A stretch of DNA of 64,000 bases from an uncultured Eubacteriales bacterium (lineage in GTDB: Bacteria; Bacillota; Clostridia; Christensenellales; UMGS416). The stretch spans positions 1-64,000 of the forward strand of contig UQLW01000005.1 of the NCBI GenBank assembly GCA_900542005.1. The letters are read 5' to 3'. Position numbers and translations under genes: made by a program. This document shows positions 36,188 to 44,492 of the stretch, piece after piece. Positions within the stretch are counted from its first letter, which is position 1; every line of letters starts with the position of its first letter. Below the pieces are notes generated by a model. That model saw only the letters and a list, made by a program, of their open reading frames with translations, was not told the origin of the DNA and searched no databases.

Positions 36188-36615
36188 AAGCGTGGATAGA
36201 AAAGCTGATCCGAAAGCTGCTGACCCGGGAGGTCATTACCTATGTGATCTTTGGCGTGCTGACTACAGCGGTGAATTTTCTGGCCTTTTACCTGCTCAAT
36301 GATTGGATGCGCATGCACTACCTATGGGCGAATGCGCTGGCGTGGCTGGTGGCGGTGGCCTTTGCCTTTGTCACCAATAAGCAGTTCGTTTTTGAAAGCA
36401 AATCCTGGGAGATAAAAAGCACCCTCAGGGAGGCGGCGGGATTTACCGGCGGGCGTATCGTCACCCTGCTGCTGGAGCAGGGCGGACTGCTGCTCTTTGT
36501 GGAAGCGATGCATATGAATGAAAACCTGGCCAAGGTCATCCTGGCGGTTGTCGTGGTGATCCTGAACTATGTGTTCAGTAAGCTGTGGGTATTTGTCCGG
36601 AAGGATGTTCGATAA
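36184..36615 (+). CDS. GtrA-family membrane protein
   Basis: 143 residues with four hydrophobic helices and the GtrA-type start YVIFGVLTTAVNFLAFYLL and VTNKQFVF. Members are proposed flippases for undecaprenyl-phosphate sugars. GTG start overlapping the GT2 stop. Completes a three-part set with the two genes before it. Confidence 0.85.
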   Translation: MKAWIEKLIRKLLTREVITYVIFGVLTTAVNFLAFYLLNDWMRMHYLWANALAWLVAVAFAFVTNKQFVFESKSWEIKSTLREAAGFTGGRIVTLLLEQGGLLLFVEAMHMNENLAKVILAVVVVILNYVFSKLWVFVRKDVR

Positions 36616-36632
36616 CAGGGGAGGTATGCGTC

Positions 36633-38552
36633 ATGGAAACGCGGCCCAAGCGAAAGGACTCATTTTTTGGCATGCACTTCGACTTCCATGCCGGCCGGGA
36701 GCAGGCGGGCATTGGCGCGCAGCTGGATGAGGACACCCTGGAGCAGCTTATTTCCAGGGTAAAACCCGATTATGTGCAATGCGACACCAAGGGGCATGCC
36801 GGCAACAGCAGCTATCCGACGCAGGTGGGATATCCGGCGCCGGACATGCAGGGCGATATCCTCCGCCTGTGGCGAAGGGTGACGGCCAGGCATGGCGTAG
36901 CGCTCTATGCCCACCACAGCGGCGTATGGGATAACCGTGCGCTGGAGCATCACCCCGAATGGGCGGCCGTGAATCGAGACGGCGTACCGGACCGGCAGAA
37001 GACCTCGGTCTTTGGCCCCTATGCCAGGCAGCTGCTGGTTCCCCAGCTCAAGGAGCTGGCCCTCACCTATGGCCTGGACGGGGCATGGGTAGACGGCGAA
37101 TGCTGGGCGGTCATGATGGATTACAGCCGATATGCGCTGGAAGCCTGGAAGGAGAAGACGGGCAAGGCGCAGGTGGAGCCCGGGGATGAGGCGGCGTATC
37201 TGGAATTTAACCGGCAGGGCTTCCGGGATTATGTGGCCGGCTATATCAACGCGGTTCATGAGGTTGCGCCGGATTTTGAGATTGCCAGCAACTGGATGTA
37301 TACGAGCTATACGCCGGAAAAGCGGACTGTGCCGGTGGACTTTATCTCCGGGGATTATGCGCCTTCCGACTCCATGTCGGTCTCCCGGGTAGAGGCCCGC
37401 TGCGCCATGGGGCAGGACCGACCCTGGGATCTGATGGCATGGGGTTTCACCATCGAGGGTGAAATCCAGGTGACAAAGGAGCTGCGGCAGCTTTGCCAGG
37501 AAGCGGCCTCCGTGATCTCGCTGGGCGGGGGATTTCAGGTTTATAACCCGCAGCTTGTCGATTCGGTGCAGCGCTGGGCGATCCCCATGTGGGAAGAGCT
37601 GGCGGCCTTCTGCCGGGCACGGCAGGCCCTTTGCCATGGCGCGGCGCCGGTGCCGCAGGCTGCTGTGGTGTTTTCCGAGGCTAACTACTATGCCGATCCC
37701 CAACGCATATTCCCCTTTTCCGGGGCAGCCTATCAGGAGGTGGCCAGCCACACCTGCTATCTGCTGGATTGCCAGATCTCCACGGAGATCAAAAAGACCC
37801 ATCAGCTGGAGGACTCCTTGGGCGCCTATGGGCTGCTGGTACTGCCGGACTGCGAAAAGCTGGAGCCGGAGCTCCTTGAGCGCCTGATTCAGTATGTCAA
37901 GGAGGGCGGGAGCCTTCTTGTGAGCGGACCTCATGCCGTGCGGCATTTTGCCGCCCTTACAGGGGTTAAGGCAGGCGAGGTCAAGGAGGATAACCCGGTC
38001 TACCTGCCTGTCGGCGGGCGGTTGGCCGGCCTTCGGACCGACTGGGCGCCGCTCTATAGCGAGGGGCGCACACCGGTGATGGTGGGGTATGAAAGAAACG
38101 ACGACCGGGGTCCGGTATCCAGCGTGGCCTATTCCTTTGAGCTGGGCGAGGGCCGGCTGGTGCTCAGTTCCGTCGCCCTCAAGGACAGCTACCATAGGCA
38201 GAAATCGGCGGGAATACGCGATTATGTGGGGCTTCTGGCTCAATCGGCGGGATTTGTCCCATCCTTTACCGTTGAGGGCTCGCATCTGGTGGAGGCGGCG
38301 CTGATGAAAAAGGACGGGGACCTGCGGCTGAACCTGACCAACATGGCCGGCGTTCATGAGGATCACCGGTACCGGGGCATCGACGAGATCCCGGCTGTGG
38401 GCCCGTTGGCCCTCTCCATCGCTGTCCCGGAGCCGCCCCGTTCGGTGATGCTGATGCCAGAAGGCCGTCCGCTTGCATACAGCTATGAAAATGGTATAAT
38501 AAGCTGTAGCCTGGATCGGCTTTTGATCCATAGCGTGATCCAGATTAGCTGA
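36633..38552 (+). CDS. Putative glycoside hydrolase, TIM barrel plus beta-galactosidase trimerisation-like domain
   Basis: 639 residues without signal peptide. The first ~330 residues read as a TIM barrel of the alpha-L-fucosidase/GH-like type: FFGMHFDFHAG at the start, VALYAHHSGVWDN in the middle and YGLDGAWVDGECW near residue 150, where the Asp or Glu could be catalytic. Residues about 345-480 look like a glutamine-amidotransferase-like trimerisation domain (LLVLPDCEKL; KEGGSLLVSGP). It sits 17 bases after gtrA and 19 before pgsA, so it is in the same transcription unit. Exact family and substrate unknown; start chosen for GGGGAGG eight bases upstream. Confidence 0.6.
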   Translation: METRPKRKDSFFGMHFDFHAGREQAGIGAQLDEDTLEQLISRVKPDYVQCDTKGHAGNSSYPTQVGYPAPDMQGDILRLWRRVTARHGVALYAHHSGVWDNRALEHHPEWAAVNRDGVPDRQKTSVFGPYARQLLVPQLKELALTYGLDGAWVDGECWAVMMDYSRYALEAWKEKTGKAQVEPGDEAAYLEFNRQGFRDYVAGYINAVHEVAPDFEIASNWMYTSYTPEKRTVPVDFISGDYAPSDSMSVSRVEARCAMGQDRPWDLMAWGFTIEGEIQVTKELRQLCQEAASVISLGGGFQVYNPQLVDSVQRWAIPMWEELAAFCRARQALCHGAAPVPQAAVVFSEANYYADPQRIFPFSGAAYQEVASHTCYLLDCQISTEIKKTHQLEDSLGAYGLLVLPDCEKLEPELLERLIQYVKEGGSLLVSGPHAVRHFAALTGVKAGEVKEDNPVYLPVGGRLAGLRTDWAPLYSEGRTPVMVGYERNDDRGPVSSVAYSFELGEGRLVLSSVALKDSYHRQKSAGIRDYVGLLAQSAGFVPSFTVEGSHLVEAALMKKDGDLRLNLTNMAGVHEDHRYRGIDEIPAVGPLALSIAVPEPPRSVMLMPEGRPLAYSYENGIISCSLDRLLIHSVIQIS

Positions 38553-38571
38553 GGATAAAGGAGGCCCGCCT

Positions 38572-39096
38572 GTGGCAAACTGGTTCAACGTACCCAACGC
38601 GCTTACGCTGCTGCGGATCGTCATGGTCGGCTTTATGCCGGGACTTTTCCAGGGTGAGCGCTATATCGCCGCCCTGATCCTGTTTCTGGCAGCTGGGGCG
38701 ACGGATCTTTTAGACGGGTATATCGCCCGCAAATACCACCTGATTACGACCTTCGGCAAGCTGATGGATCCGCTGGCCGATAAGCTTATGCTGGTCGTCA
38801 CCCTGCTGCTATTTGCGCTGAAGGGATGGACAAGCTGGGTTATCCTGGCCCTTGTGGTGGCCAAGGAGCTGGTCATGGTGGTGGCGAGTGCGCTGTTGTA
38901 TAAGAAGCATACCGTCGTCTATTCAAACCTGTGGGGAAAGGCGGCCACCTTCCTGTTCACGGTTGCCGTAGTGCTGACCTTTCTGCACGACCGGGTGCAT
39001 CCGGCGGACAGTATCGCCATGTGGCTCGCCTTTGCCCTGTCCATTGCGGCCATGGGCAGCTATGGCCTGAAGTTTATTGTCCAACGCCGGCAATAG
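38572..39096 (+). CDS. pgsA: CDP-diacylglycerol-glycerol-3-phosphate 3-phosphatidyltransferase
   Basis: 174 residues, start GTG behind AAAGGAGG. CDP-alcohol phosphotransferase motif DGYIAR(x8)GKLMDPLADK is complete, and five to six membrane helices follow. It makes phosphatidylglycerol phosphate, the precursor of phosphatidylglycerol, which in turn feeds lipoteichoic acid synthesis. That links loosely with the glycosylation genes before it. Confidence 0.9.
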   Translation: MANWFNVPNALTLLRIVMVGFMPGLFQGERYIAALILFLAAGATDLLDGYIARKYHLITTFGKLMDPLADKLMLVVTLLLFALKGWTSWVILALVVAKELVMVVASALLYKKHTVVYSNLWGKAATFLFTVAVVLTFLHDRVHPADSIAMWLAFALSIAAMGSYGLKFIVQRRQ

Positions 39097-39099
39097 GCA

Positions 39100-39129
39100 T
39101 TGACAGCAGACCGGCTTATCGGGTACAAT
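39100..39129 (+). promoter_or_regulatory. Promoter of the valS T-box transcript
   Basis: TTGACA (39100-39105) and TACAAT (39124-39129), spacing 18. Confidence 0.8.
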
Positions 39130-39134
39130 GATTC

Positions 39135-39376
39135 CACTAAACCATAAAAGGCTGTGAAAAAGAGGAGTACCGGGAAGCAGGCTCCAAGAGAGGCGGGACC
39201 GTCGGCTGAAAGCCCTGCCGCGCCTGATCCGGGAAGGTCGCTTTGGAGCCGCCGGGGTGAAGCAAGTAGCCCTGGACGTGCGCTCGCGTTAGGAGCTTGA
39301 GGGTGGGCTATGGCCCAAATAAAGGTGGTACCGCGGATATGAAGCTTCCGTCCTTTGGGACGGGGGCTTTTTTTCT
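39135..39376 (+). promoter_or_regulatory. T-box leader, probably sensing uncharged tRNA-Val
   Basis: The antiterminator core AAAGGTGGTACCGCGG lies at 39321-39336, close to the T-box consensus. Its TGGT would pair with an ACCA tRNA end, fitting the A discriminator of tRNA-Val. The competing terminator (CCGTCC/GGACGG stem, then a long T run) is at about 39341-39375. Upstream is a Stem I-like region with an AGTA motif near 39165; GTC at 39237-39239 is a possible valine specifier codon but was not proven by folding. Uncharged tRNA would permit read-through into the next three genes. Confidence 0.9.
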
Positions 39377-39401
39377 TATAAAAATACAAGGAGCAGGAAA
39401 A

Positions 39402-39611
39402 ATGCCAAACTATCTGGATACGCTCAAGAGCCCTGGGCTATGGATGGCTGTGGCCGCCGTCATTTTGAATATGGCCTCGAAATCCATCGCCCGGGCCCTG
39501 AAGCCCAACGACGAGGACGCCCAGACCCGCGTAACCCTGTGGCTGAAGACGCTGTCGCTTGTCCTGGCGATCGGCGGGTTTATCATCGTAGTTAAGACCT
39601 TTTTGTTTTAG
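39402..39611 (+). CDS. Small membrane protein between T-box and valS
   Basis: 69 residues with two hydrophobic helices (about 10-25 and 48-66) separated by a polar stretch RALKPNDEDAQTR. ATG follows AAGGAGCAGG; an in-frame opening back to 39297 would overlap the T-box and is rejected. It is the first gene read when the T-box opens, 16 bases before valS. Family not recognised. Confidence 0.65.
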   Translation: MPNYLDTLKSPGLWMAVAAVILNMASKSIARALKPNDEDAQTRVTLWLKTLSLVLAIGGFIIVVKTFLF

Positions 39612-39627
39612 GTAAAGGAGGGGTATA

Positions 39628-42270
39628 ATGTCGGCTTTTGAGAACATGGAGAAGGTGTATGACCCTTCCCAGAGCGAACAGCAAACCTATGAGGCATGGG
39701 AGGCAGCCGGTTGCTTCCATGCTGAGCCGGATCCGGAAAAGCAGCCCTTTGCCATTGTGATGCCGCCGCCAAACATCACCGGGCAGCTGCACCTGGGGCA
39801 TGCGCTGGATAACGCCATCCAGGACGCGCTGACCCGCTACAAGCGGATGAAGGGCTACTGCACCCTGTGGCTGCCGGGCACCGATCACGCCTCCATCGCT
39901 ACGGAGGTGAAGATTATCGAGGCCCTGGCCAAGGAGGGGATCGCCAAGGCAGACCTGGGCCGGGACGGGTTCCTGGAACGTGCCTGGGACTGGAAGCGGC
40001 AGTATGGCGGACGGATTGTGCAGCAGCTGAGAAAGCTGGGCTCCTCCTGCGACTGGCAGCGGGAACGCTTTACCATGGACGAGGGATGCTCCAAGGCGGT
40101 GCGGGAGGTCTTTGTCCGCCTGTATGAGCGCGGCCTGATCTATCAGGGGAACCGCATCATCACCTGGTGCCCGGAATGCTGCACGGCTATCTCTGACGCT
40201 GAGGTGGAATATGAGGAGCAGGCGTCCCATCTGTGGCACCTGCGCTACCCGCTGACCGATGGCAGCGGCTGGATCACCGTGGCCACGACCCGCCCGGAGA
40301 CCATGCTGGGCGATACGGCGGTGGCGGTGCACCCCGATGACGAGCGCTATAAGGATATGGTCGGCAAGACGCTGCTGCTGCCGCTGATGAACCGCGAGAT
40401 CCCCATTGTGGCGGACAGCTATGTGGAGAAGGACTTTGGCTCCGGGGCGGTCAAGATTACCCCGGCCCATGACCCCAACGACTATGAGATGGCCCTGCGG
40501 CATGATCTGCCGATGATCAACCTTTTGACGGAAAAGGGCGTCTTAAATGAGAATGCCGGCGATTTCTGCGGGCTTACTGCCGCCGAGGGGCGCAAGGCCG
40601 TGGTGGAGGCCCTGGATAAGGGCGGCTATCTCGTGCGGATTGAGGATTACAGCCATAACGTGGGCACCTGCTACCGCTGCCATCATACGGTGGAGCCGAT
40701 GATTTCCAAGCAGTGGTTCGTGAAAATGCAGCCGCTGGCCGATCCGGCCATTGAGGCGGTGCGCTCCGGCGACATTACGTTCGTGCCGGAAAGGTATGCC
40801 AAGACCTATTTTAACTGGATGGAGAATATCCGCGATTGGTGCATCTCACGCCAGCTTTGGTGGGGCCATCGTATCCCGGCCTGGTATTGCGACCAGTGCG
40901 GTGAAACCATCGTGTCCCGGGAGGATCCGGACCGCTGCCCCCACTGCGGCGGCAGCCTGCGGCAGGACGAGGACGTGCTGGACACCTGGTTCTCCTCGGC
41001 CCTGTGGCCCTTCTCCACGCTGGGGTGGCCGGAAGAGACAAAGGAGCTAAAGTATTTCTACCCCACCAGCGTGCTGGCTACCGGATATGACATTATCTTC
41101 TTCTGGGTGGCCAGGATGATCTTCTCGGGTCTGGAGCATATGGGGGAGAAGCCCTTTAAGGATGTGCTGATCCACGGCATCGTGCGGGACGCGCAGGGGC
41201 GCAAGATGAGCAAGTCGCTGGGCAACGGCATCGATCCGCTGGAGGTGATCGATGAATATGGCGCCGACGCGCTGCGCTTTGCGCTGACCTATGGCACCTC
41301 GCCCGGTAACGATATGCGCTATTCCAGCGAAAAGGTGGAGTCGGCCCGTAACTTTGCCAATAAGATATGGAACGCCTCCCGGTTCGTGCTGATGGGCGTG
41401 GGCGAGGCCAGCGTGAGCGATTCGCTGGACGGGCTGAAGCTGGAGGCGGTGGATCGCTGGATCCTGACCCGGCTGGCGAAGGTGACCGAAGAGGTCACCG
41501 ATAACATGGATCACTATGACCTGGGCATGGCCCTTGGAAAGGTCTATGATTTCATCTGGAGCGAGTTCTGCGATTGGTACATTGAATGGGCCAAGACCCG
41601 CCTGTACGAGGGGACGGAGGAGCAGAAGCACACCGTGCGCAGCGTGCTGGTCTATGTGCTCAGAGCGTCGCTGAAGCTTTTGCACCCCTTTATGCCCTTT
41701 GTCACCGAGAAGATATACGGCTACCTGCCGGGCAGCCAGGGCTTTTTGATGATGCAGCCCTGGCCCGACGAGGCGGCGGCCAACAAGTTCGAGGACGATG
41801 AACGGCAGATCGCCCAGGCAATGGATATTATCCGCGCGGTGCGGAATATCCGGGCTGAAATGAAGGTGCCGGTGGGCCGCAAGAGCAGGCTGCTGCTGGT
41901 GGCGAAGGAAGAGGCGCATAAGTCCCTGGCCGAGTCTGAAAGCGCCATCTGCCGCCTGGCGTCGGTCACACAGGTGGAATTCATCGGCGATAAGGCCCTG
42001 GCGCCCCAGGGCGCCGTCACGGCGGTGTGCGACGCGGCGCAGCTTTTCCTGCCGCTGGAGGATCTGGTGGACATGGAGAAGGAGCGGCAGCGCCTGGCCA
42101 AGGAAAAGGCGCGGCTGGAGCAGGAGATCGCCCGCAGCCAGGGCAAGCTGAATAATCCGGGCTTCGTGGGGAAAGCCCCCGCTGCGGTGGTGCAGAAGGA
42201 GCAGGAGAACCTGGCGCGGAACCAGGAGAAGCTGGCCCAGCTGGATGCGCAAATGAAAGCGATGGGGTAA
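39628..42270 (+). CDS. valS: Valyl-tRNA synthetase
   Basis: 880 residues, class I. PPPNITGQLHLGHALD holds the HIGH motif, KMSKS is intact (GRKMSKSLGNG near residue 525), with a CP1 editing domain between (TTRPETMLGDTAV), a Cys-pair zinc-like segment (CDQCGE; CPHCGG) and a C-terminal coiled coil (about 800-880). Charges tRNA-Val in the cytoplasm; controlled by the upstream T-box. Ribosome site AAAGGAGGGG. Confidence 0.97.
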   Translation: MSAFENMEKVYDPSQSEQQTYEAWEAAGCFHAEPDPEKQPFAIVMPPPNITGQLHLGHALDNAIQDALTRYKRMKGYCTLWLPGTDHASIATEVKIIEALAKEGIAKADLGRDGFLERAWDWKRQYGGRIVQQLRKLGSSCDWQRERFTMDEGCSKAVREVFVRLYERGLIYQGNRIITWCPECCTAISDAEVEYEEQASHLWHLRYPLTDGSGWITVATTRPETMLGDTAVAVHPDDERYKDMVGKTLLLPLMNREIPIVADSYVEKDFGSGAVKITPAHDPNDYEMALRHDLPMINLLTEKGVLNENAGDFCGLTAAEGRKAVVEALDKGGYLVRIEDYSHNVGTCYRCHHTVEPMISKQWFVKMQPLADPAIEAVRSGDITFVPERYAKTYFNWMENIRDWCISRQLWWGHRIPAWYCDQCGETIVSREDPDRCPHCGGSLRQDEDVLDTWFSSALWPFSTLGWPEETKELKYFYPTSVLATGYDIIFFWVARMIFSGLEHMGEKPFKDVLIHGIVRDAQGRKMSKSLGNGIDPLEVIDEYGADALRFALTYGTSPGNDMRYSSEKVESARNFANKIWNASRFVLMGVGEASVSDSLDGLKLEAVDRWILTRLAKVTEEVTDNMDHYDLGMALGKVYDFIWSEFCDWYIEWAKTRLYEGTEEQKHTVRSVLVYVLRASLKLLHPFMPFVTEKIYGYLPGSQGFLMMQPWPDEAAANKFEDDERQIAQAMDIIRAVRNIRAEMKVPVGRKSRLLLVAKEEAHKSLAESESAICRLASVTQVEFIGDKALAPQGAVTAVCDAAQLFLPLEDLVDMEKERQRLAKEKARLEQEIARSQGKLNNPGFVGKAPAAVVQKEQENLARNQEKLAQLDAQMKAMG

Positions 42271-42279
42271 CGGATCGTC

Positions 42280-43593
42280 ATGAATTATCTTGAAAGCGTT
42301 CAGTTTGTGGAAAACGCCAACCTTTTCGGGGCGGAAAAGAAGGGCCTGGCCAATATCCGGGAGCTGCTGGCGCGCCTGGGTGACCCCCAGCTGCGCTTCC
42401 AGGCCATCCACGTGGCCGGCACCAACGGCAAGGGTTCAGTCTGCGCGTATCTGGACGCCATGCTGCGCGCCCAGGGGATCCGTACAGGCCTTTTTACCTC
42501 GCCGTACCTGGAACGCTTTACCGAGCGGATCCGCATTGACGGCGAAGAGATAAAGGAGGACGCTTTTGCGGAAGTATGCACCAGGGTGAGGGCAGCCGCC
42601 GAGGCAATGGTAGCGGAGGGGATGACCCACCCAACCTTCTTTGAACTGGTCACAGCCTGCGGATTTCTGGCCTTTGCCGAGGCAGGGGTGCAGGTGGCGG
42701 TGGTGGAGACGGGTATGGGCGGCCGGCTGGATGCGACCAATGTGCTGCTGCCGGCGCTGACGGTGATTACCGCCATCGGGCTGGACCATACCAAGGTGCT
42801 GGGGGAGACCGTGGAAGAGATTGCCCGGGAAAAGGCCGGCATCATCAAGCCCGGCGTTCCCGTTGTGATCTATCCTCAGCCCTTTGACGAGGCTTATGTG
42901 GAGCTGCTTTGTGCGGCGCGGGATCGGGAAGCTCCGGCGTATGCCGTGCGGGACGCCGCCATCCTGGTGGAATATTCGGGCCTGGAGGGACAGCGCTTTT
43001 CCATGAGCTTCCAGGGCTTGGAGCTGGGGCGGTTTGAGACGGCCCTGTTGGGGCGCCATCAGATCCTGAATTGCGCTACGGCGGTTCTCGCCGCGGTGGT
43101 GTTCAGCCAGCTGGAGCTTTTGCCCCTGACGCTGCCGGCGATACGGCAGGGGGCCGGCTGCGCGCGCTGGCCGGGCCGGCTGGAAGTCGTCAGCCGGGAG
43201 CCGCTGGTGCTGCTGGATGGCGCCCATAACCCACAGGGAGCCGGGCAGCTGGCAGAGGCGCTGGATGCCATTACCCCCAACCATGACGCGGTGTTGGTGG
43301 TGGGTGCAGTCCGCACCAAAGACGTGGATCAGGTTGCGCGGATTCTGGCGCCTAAGGTTGGCCATGTGGTGGCGACCGAGCCGCCGATCGGCAAGGCGCT
43401 GACAGCCCGGGAGACGGCCGACGCTTTCCGGGCGCAGGGCATACAGCCGATGGTGCAGGAGGATGTACGCGTCGCGGTGGACGCAGCTCTGGCGATCGCC
43501 AGGGGAAGAAAATGCCCCTTGGTCGTAGCAGGTTCGCTCTATCTGGTGGGCGCTGTGCGCGGATACCTGTGCGCGTTATGTAGGTCGGAATAA
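42280..43593 (+). CDS. folC: Folylpolyglutamate/dihydrofolate synthase
   Basis: 437 residues. P-loop HVAGTNGKGSV near residue 47, TSPYLERFTERI, VVETGMGGRLDATN and DGAHNPQG near the C-terminal domain. Adds glutamate to folates and, in bifunctional forms, to dihydropteroate. Ten bases after valS, a common clostridial pairing, so probably also under the valine T-box. Confidence 0.95.
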   Translation: MNYLESVQFVENANLFGAEKKGLANIRELLARLGDPQLRFQAIHVAGTNGKGSVCAYLDAMLRAQGIRTGLFTSPYLERFTERIRIDGEEIKEDAFAEVCTRVRAAAEAMVAEGMTHPTFFELVTACGFLAFAEAGVQVAVVETGMGGRLDATNVLLPALTVITAIGLDHTKVLGETVEEIAREKAGIIKPGVPVVIYPQPFDEAYVELLCAARDREAPAYAVRDAAILVEYSGLEGQRFSMSFQGLELGRFETALLGRHQILNCATAVLAAVVFSQLELLPLTLPAIRQGAGCARWPGRLEVVSREPLVLLDGAHNPQGAGQLAEALDAITPNHDAVLVVGAVRTKDVDQVARILAPKVGHVVATEPPIGKALTARETADAFRAQGIQPMVQEDVRVAVDAALAIARGRKCPLVVAGSLYLVGAVRGYLCALCRSE

Positions 43594-43604
43594 TCGGGTA
43601 TAGG

Positions 43605-43642
43605 AAAACCCCCTGTGGCCTTGAAGGCCACAGGGGGTTTTT
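43605..43642. terminator. Bidirectional terminator between folC and the trmH-type gene
   Basis: AAAACCCCCTGTGGCC / GGCCACAGGGGGTTTT, sixteen pairs with a five-base loop, A run on one side and T run on the other. It ends both converging transcripts. Confidence 0.92.
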
Positions 43643-43649
43643 ATATCGC

Positions 43650-44474
43650 CTAAAACGTGCCCCGCTGCCGGGCGGCCTCATAGAAAAGGACGGTCGCGGC
43701 GCAGCCTACGTTAAAGGAGGAGGCGTAAGAGGCGGGATCCATGGGGATCGTGGCCAGCACGTCGCAGCCTTCCTTGAAGGCGCGGCACAGGCCGTCGGTT
43801 TCGTTGCCGATCATAAAGAGGGTGGGAAGGGTCAGATCCGTGTCCTTCAGGGGCTTCTGCCGGTGGGCGGTGGTGCCCACCGTCTGGAACCCCGGATAGC
43901 GCCGGCGCATCTCTTCAATGAAGCCCATGACCGCTTCGCTCTCCGGCGCGCGGATCACCGGCACCTTGAAGAAGGAACCCATGGTGGAGGCGACAACCTC
44001 AGGGTCATAGGGATCCACGCCGTGGCCTGTCAGGATGAGCCCGTCAACCCCAAGGGCGTCGCAGGAGCGCAGGATGGTTCCCAGGTTCCCCTTGTTGGAA
44101 GGACGGTCAAAGAGCGCCAGCAGAGGCGGGTCGCCGCAGACGAGCTGCGAGAAGCTATCGGGCCGCATCCGCACCACCGCCATCAGCTCGGAACCATCGG
44201 CCTTCCCGCTTAGCTCGTCCATCAATTCGGGGCTTAGCGCATAGTTGACGTCGGTCGGCTGGCTGTGGAGCAGATCCTGAGCCCAGCCTGAAAGCGGACG
44301 CTGCGCAGGGTATAGCAGAGAGCTGATGTGCCAGCCGAATTGGACCGCGGCGTTGAGATTGCGGACGCCCTCCACAAAGAATTCGCCATAACGGTAGCGC
44401 TTATTCCGGTTGGTTTTCAGCACCTGGAAGCGCTGATAATCGGCGTTCCTGGAGCGGATGGTTCGCGTTTGCAC
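43650..44474 (-). CDS. TrmH/SpoU-family RNA methyltransferase
   Basis: 274 residues. N-terminal substrate-binding region then the SPOUT knot: NKGNLGTILRSCDALGVDG, LFMIGNETDGL and ASSFNVGCAATVLFYEA. Methylates a ribose in rRNA or tRNA; exact target unknown. The ATG at 44480 is only one base from GGGAGG, so the GTG two codons later (44474) is the better start. It lies 18 bases after glyQS in the same direction. Confidence 0.88.
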   Translation of the reverse strand: MQTRTIRSRNADYQRFQVLKTNRNKRYRYGEFFVEGVRNLNAAVQFGWHISSLLYPAQRPLSGWAQDLLHSQPTDVNYALSPELMDELSGKADGSELMAVVRMRPDSFSQLVCGDPPLLALFDRPSNKGNLGTILRSCDALGVDGLILTGHGVDPYDPEVVASTMGSFFKVPVIRAPESEAVMGFIEEMRRRYPGFQTVGTTAHRQKPLKDTDLTLPTLFMIGNETDGLCRAFKEGCDVLATIPMDPASYASSFNVGCAATVLFYEAARQRGTF

Positions 44475-44492
44475 AGGCATGCCTCCCGTATG

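Noticed and set aside
36660..38624. A 654-codon open frame on the minus strand
   Set aside because: Antisense shadow of the glycosidase-like gene; composition typical of a complementary frame and no start signal.
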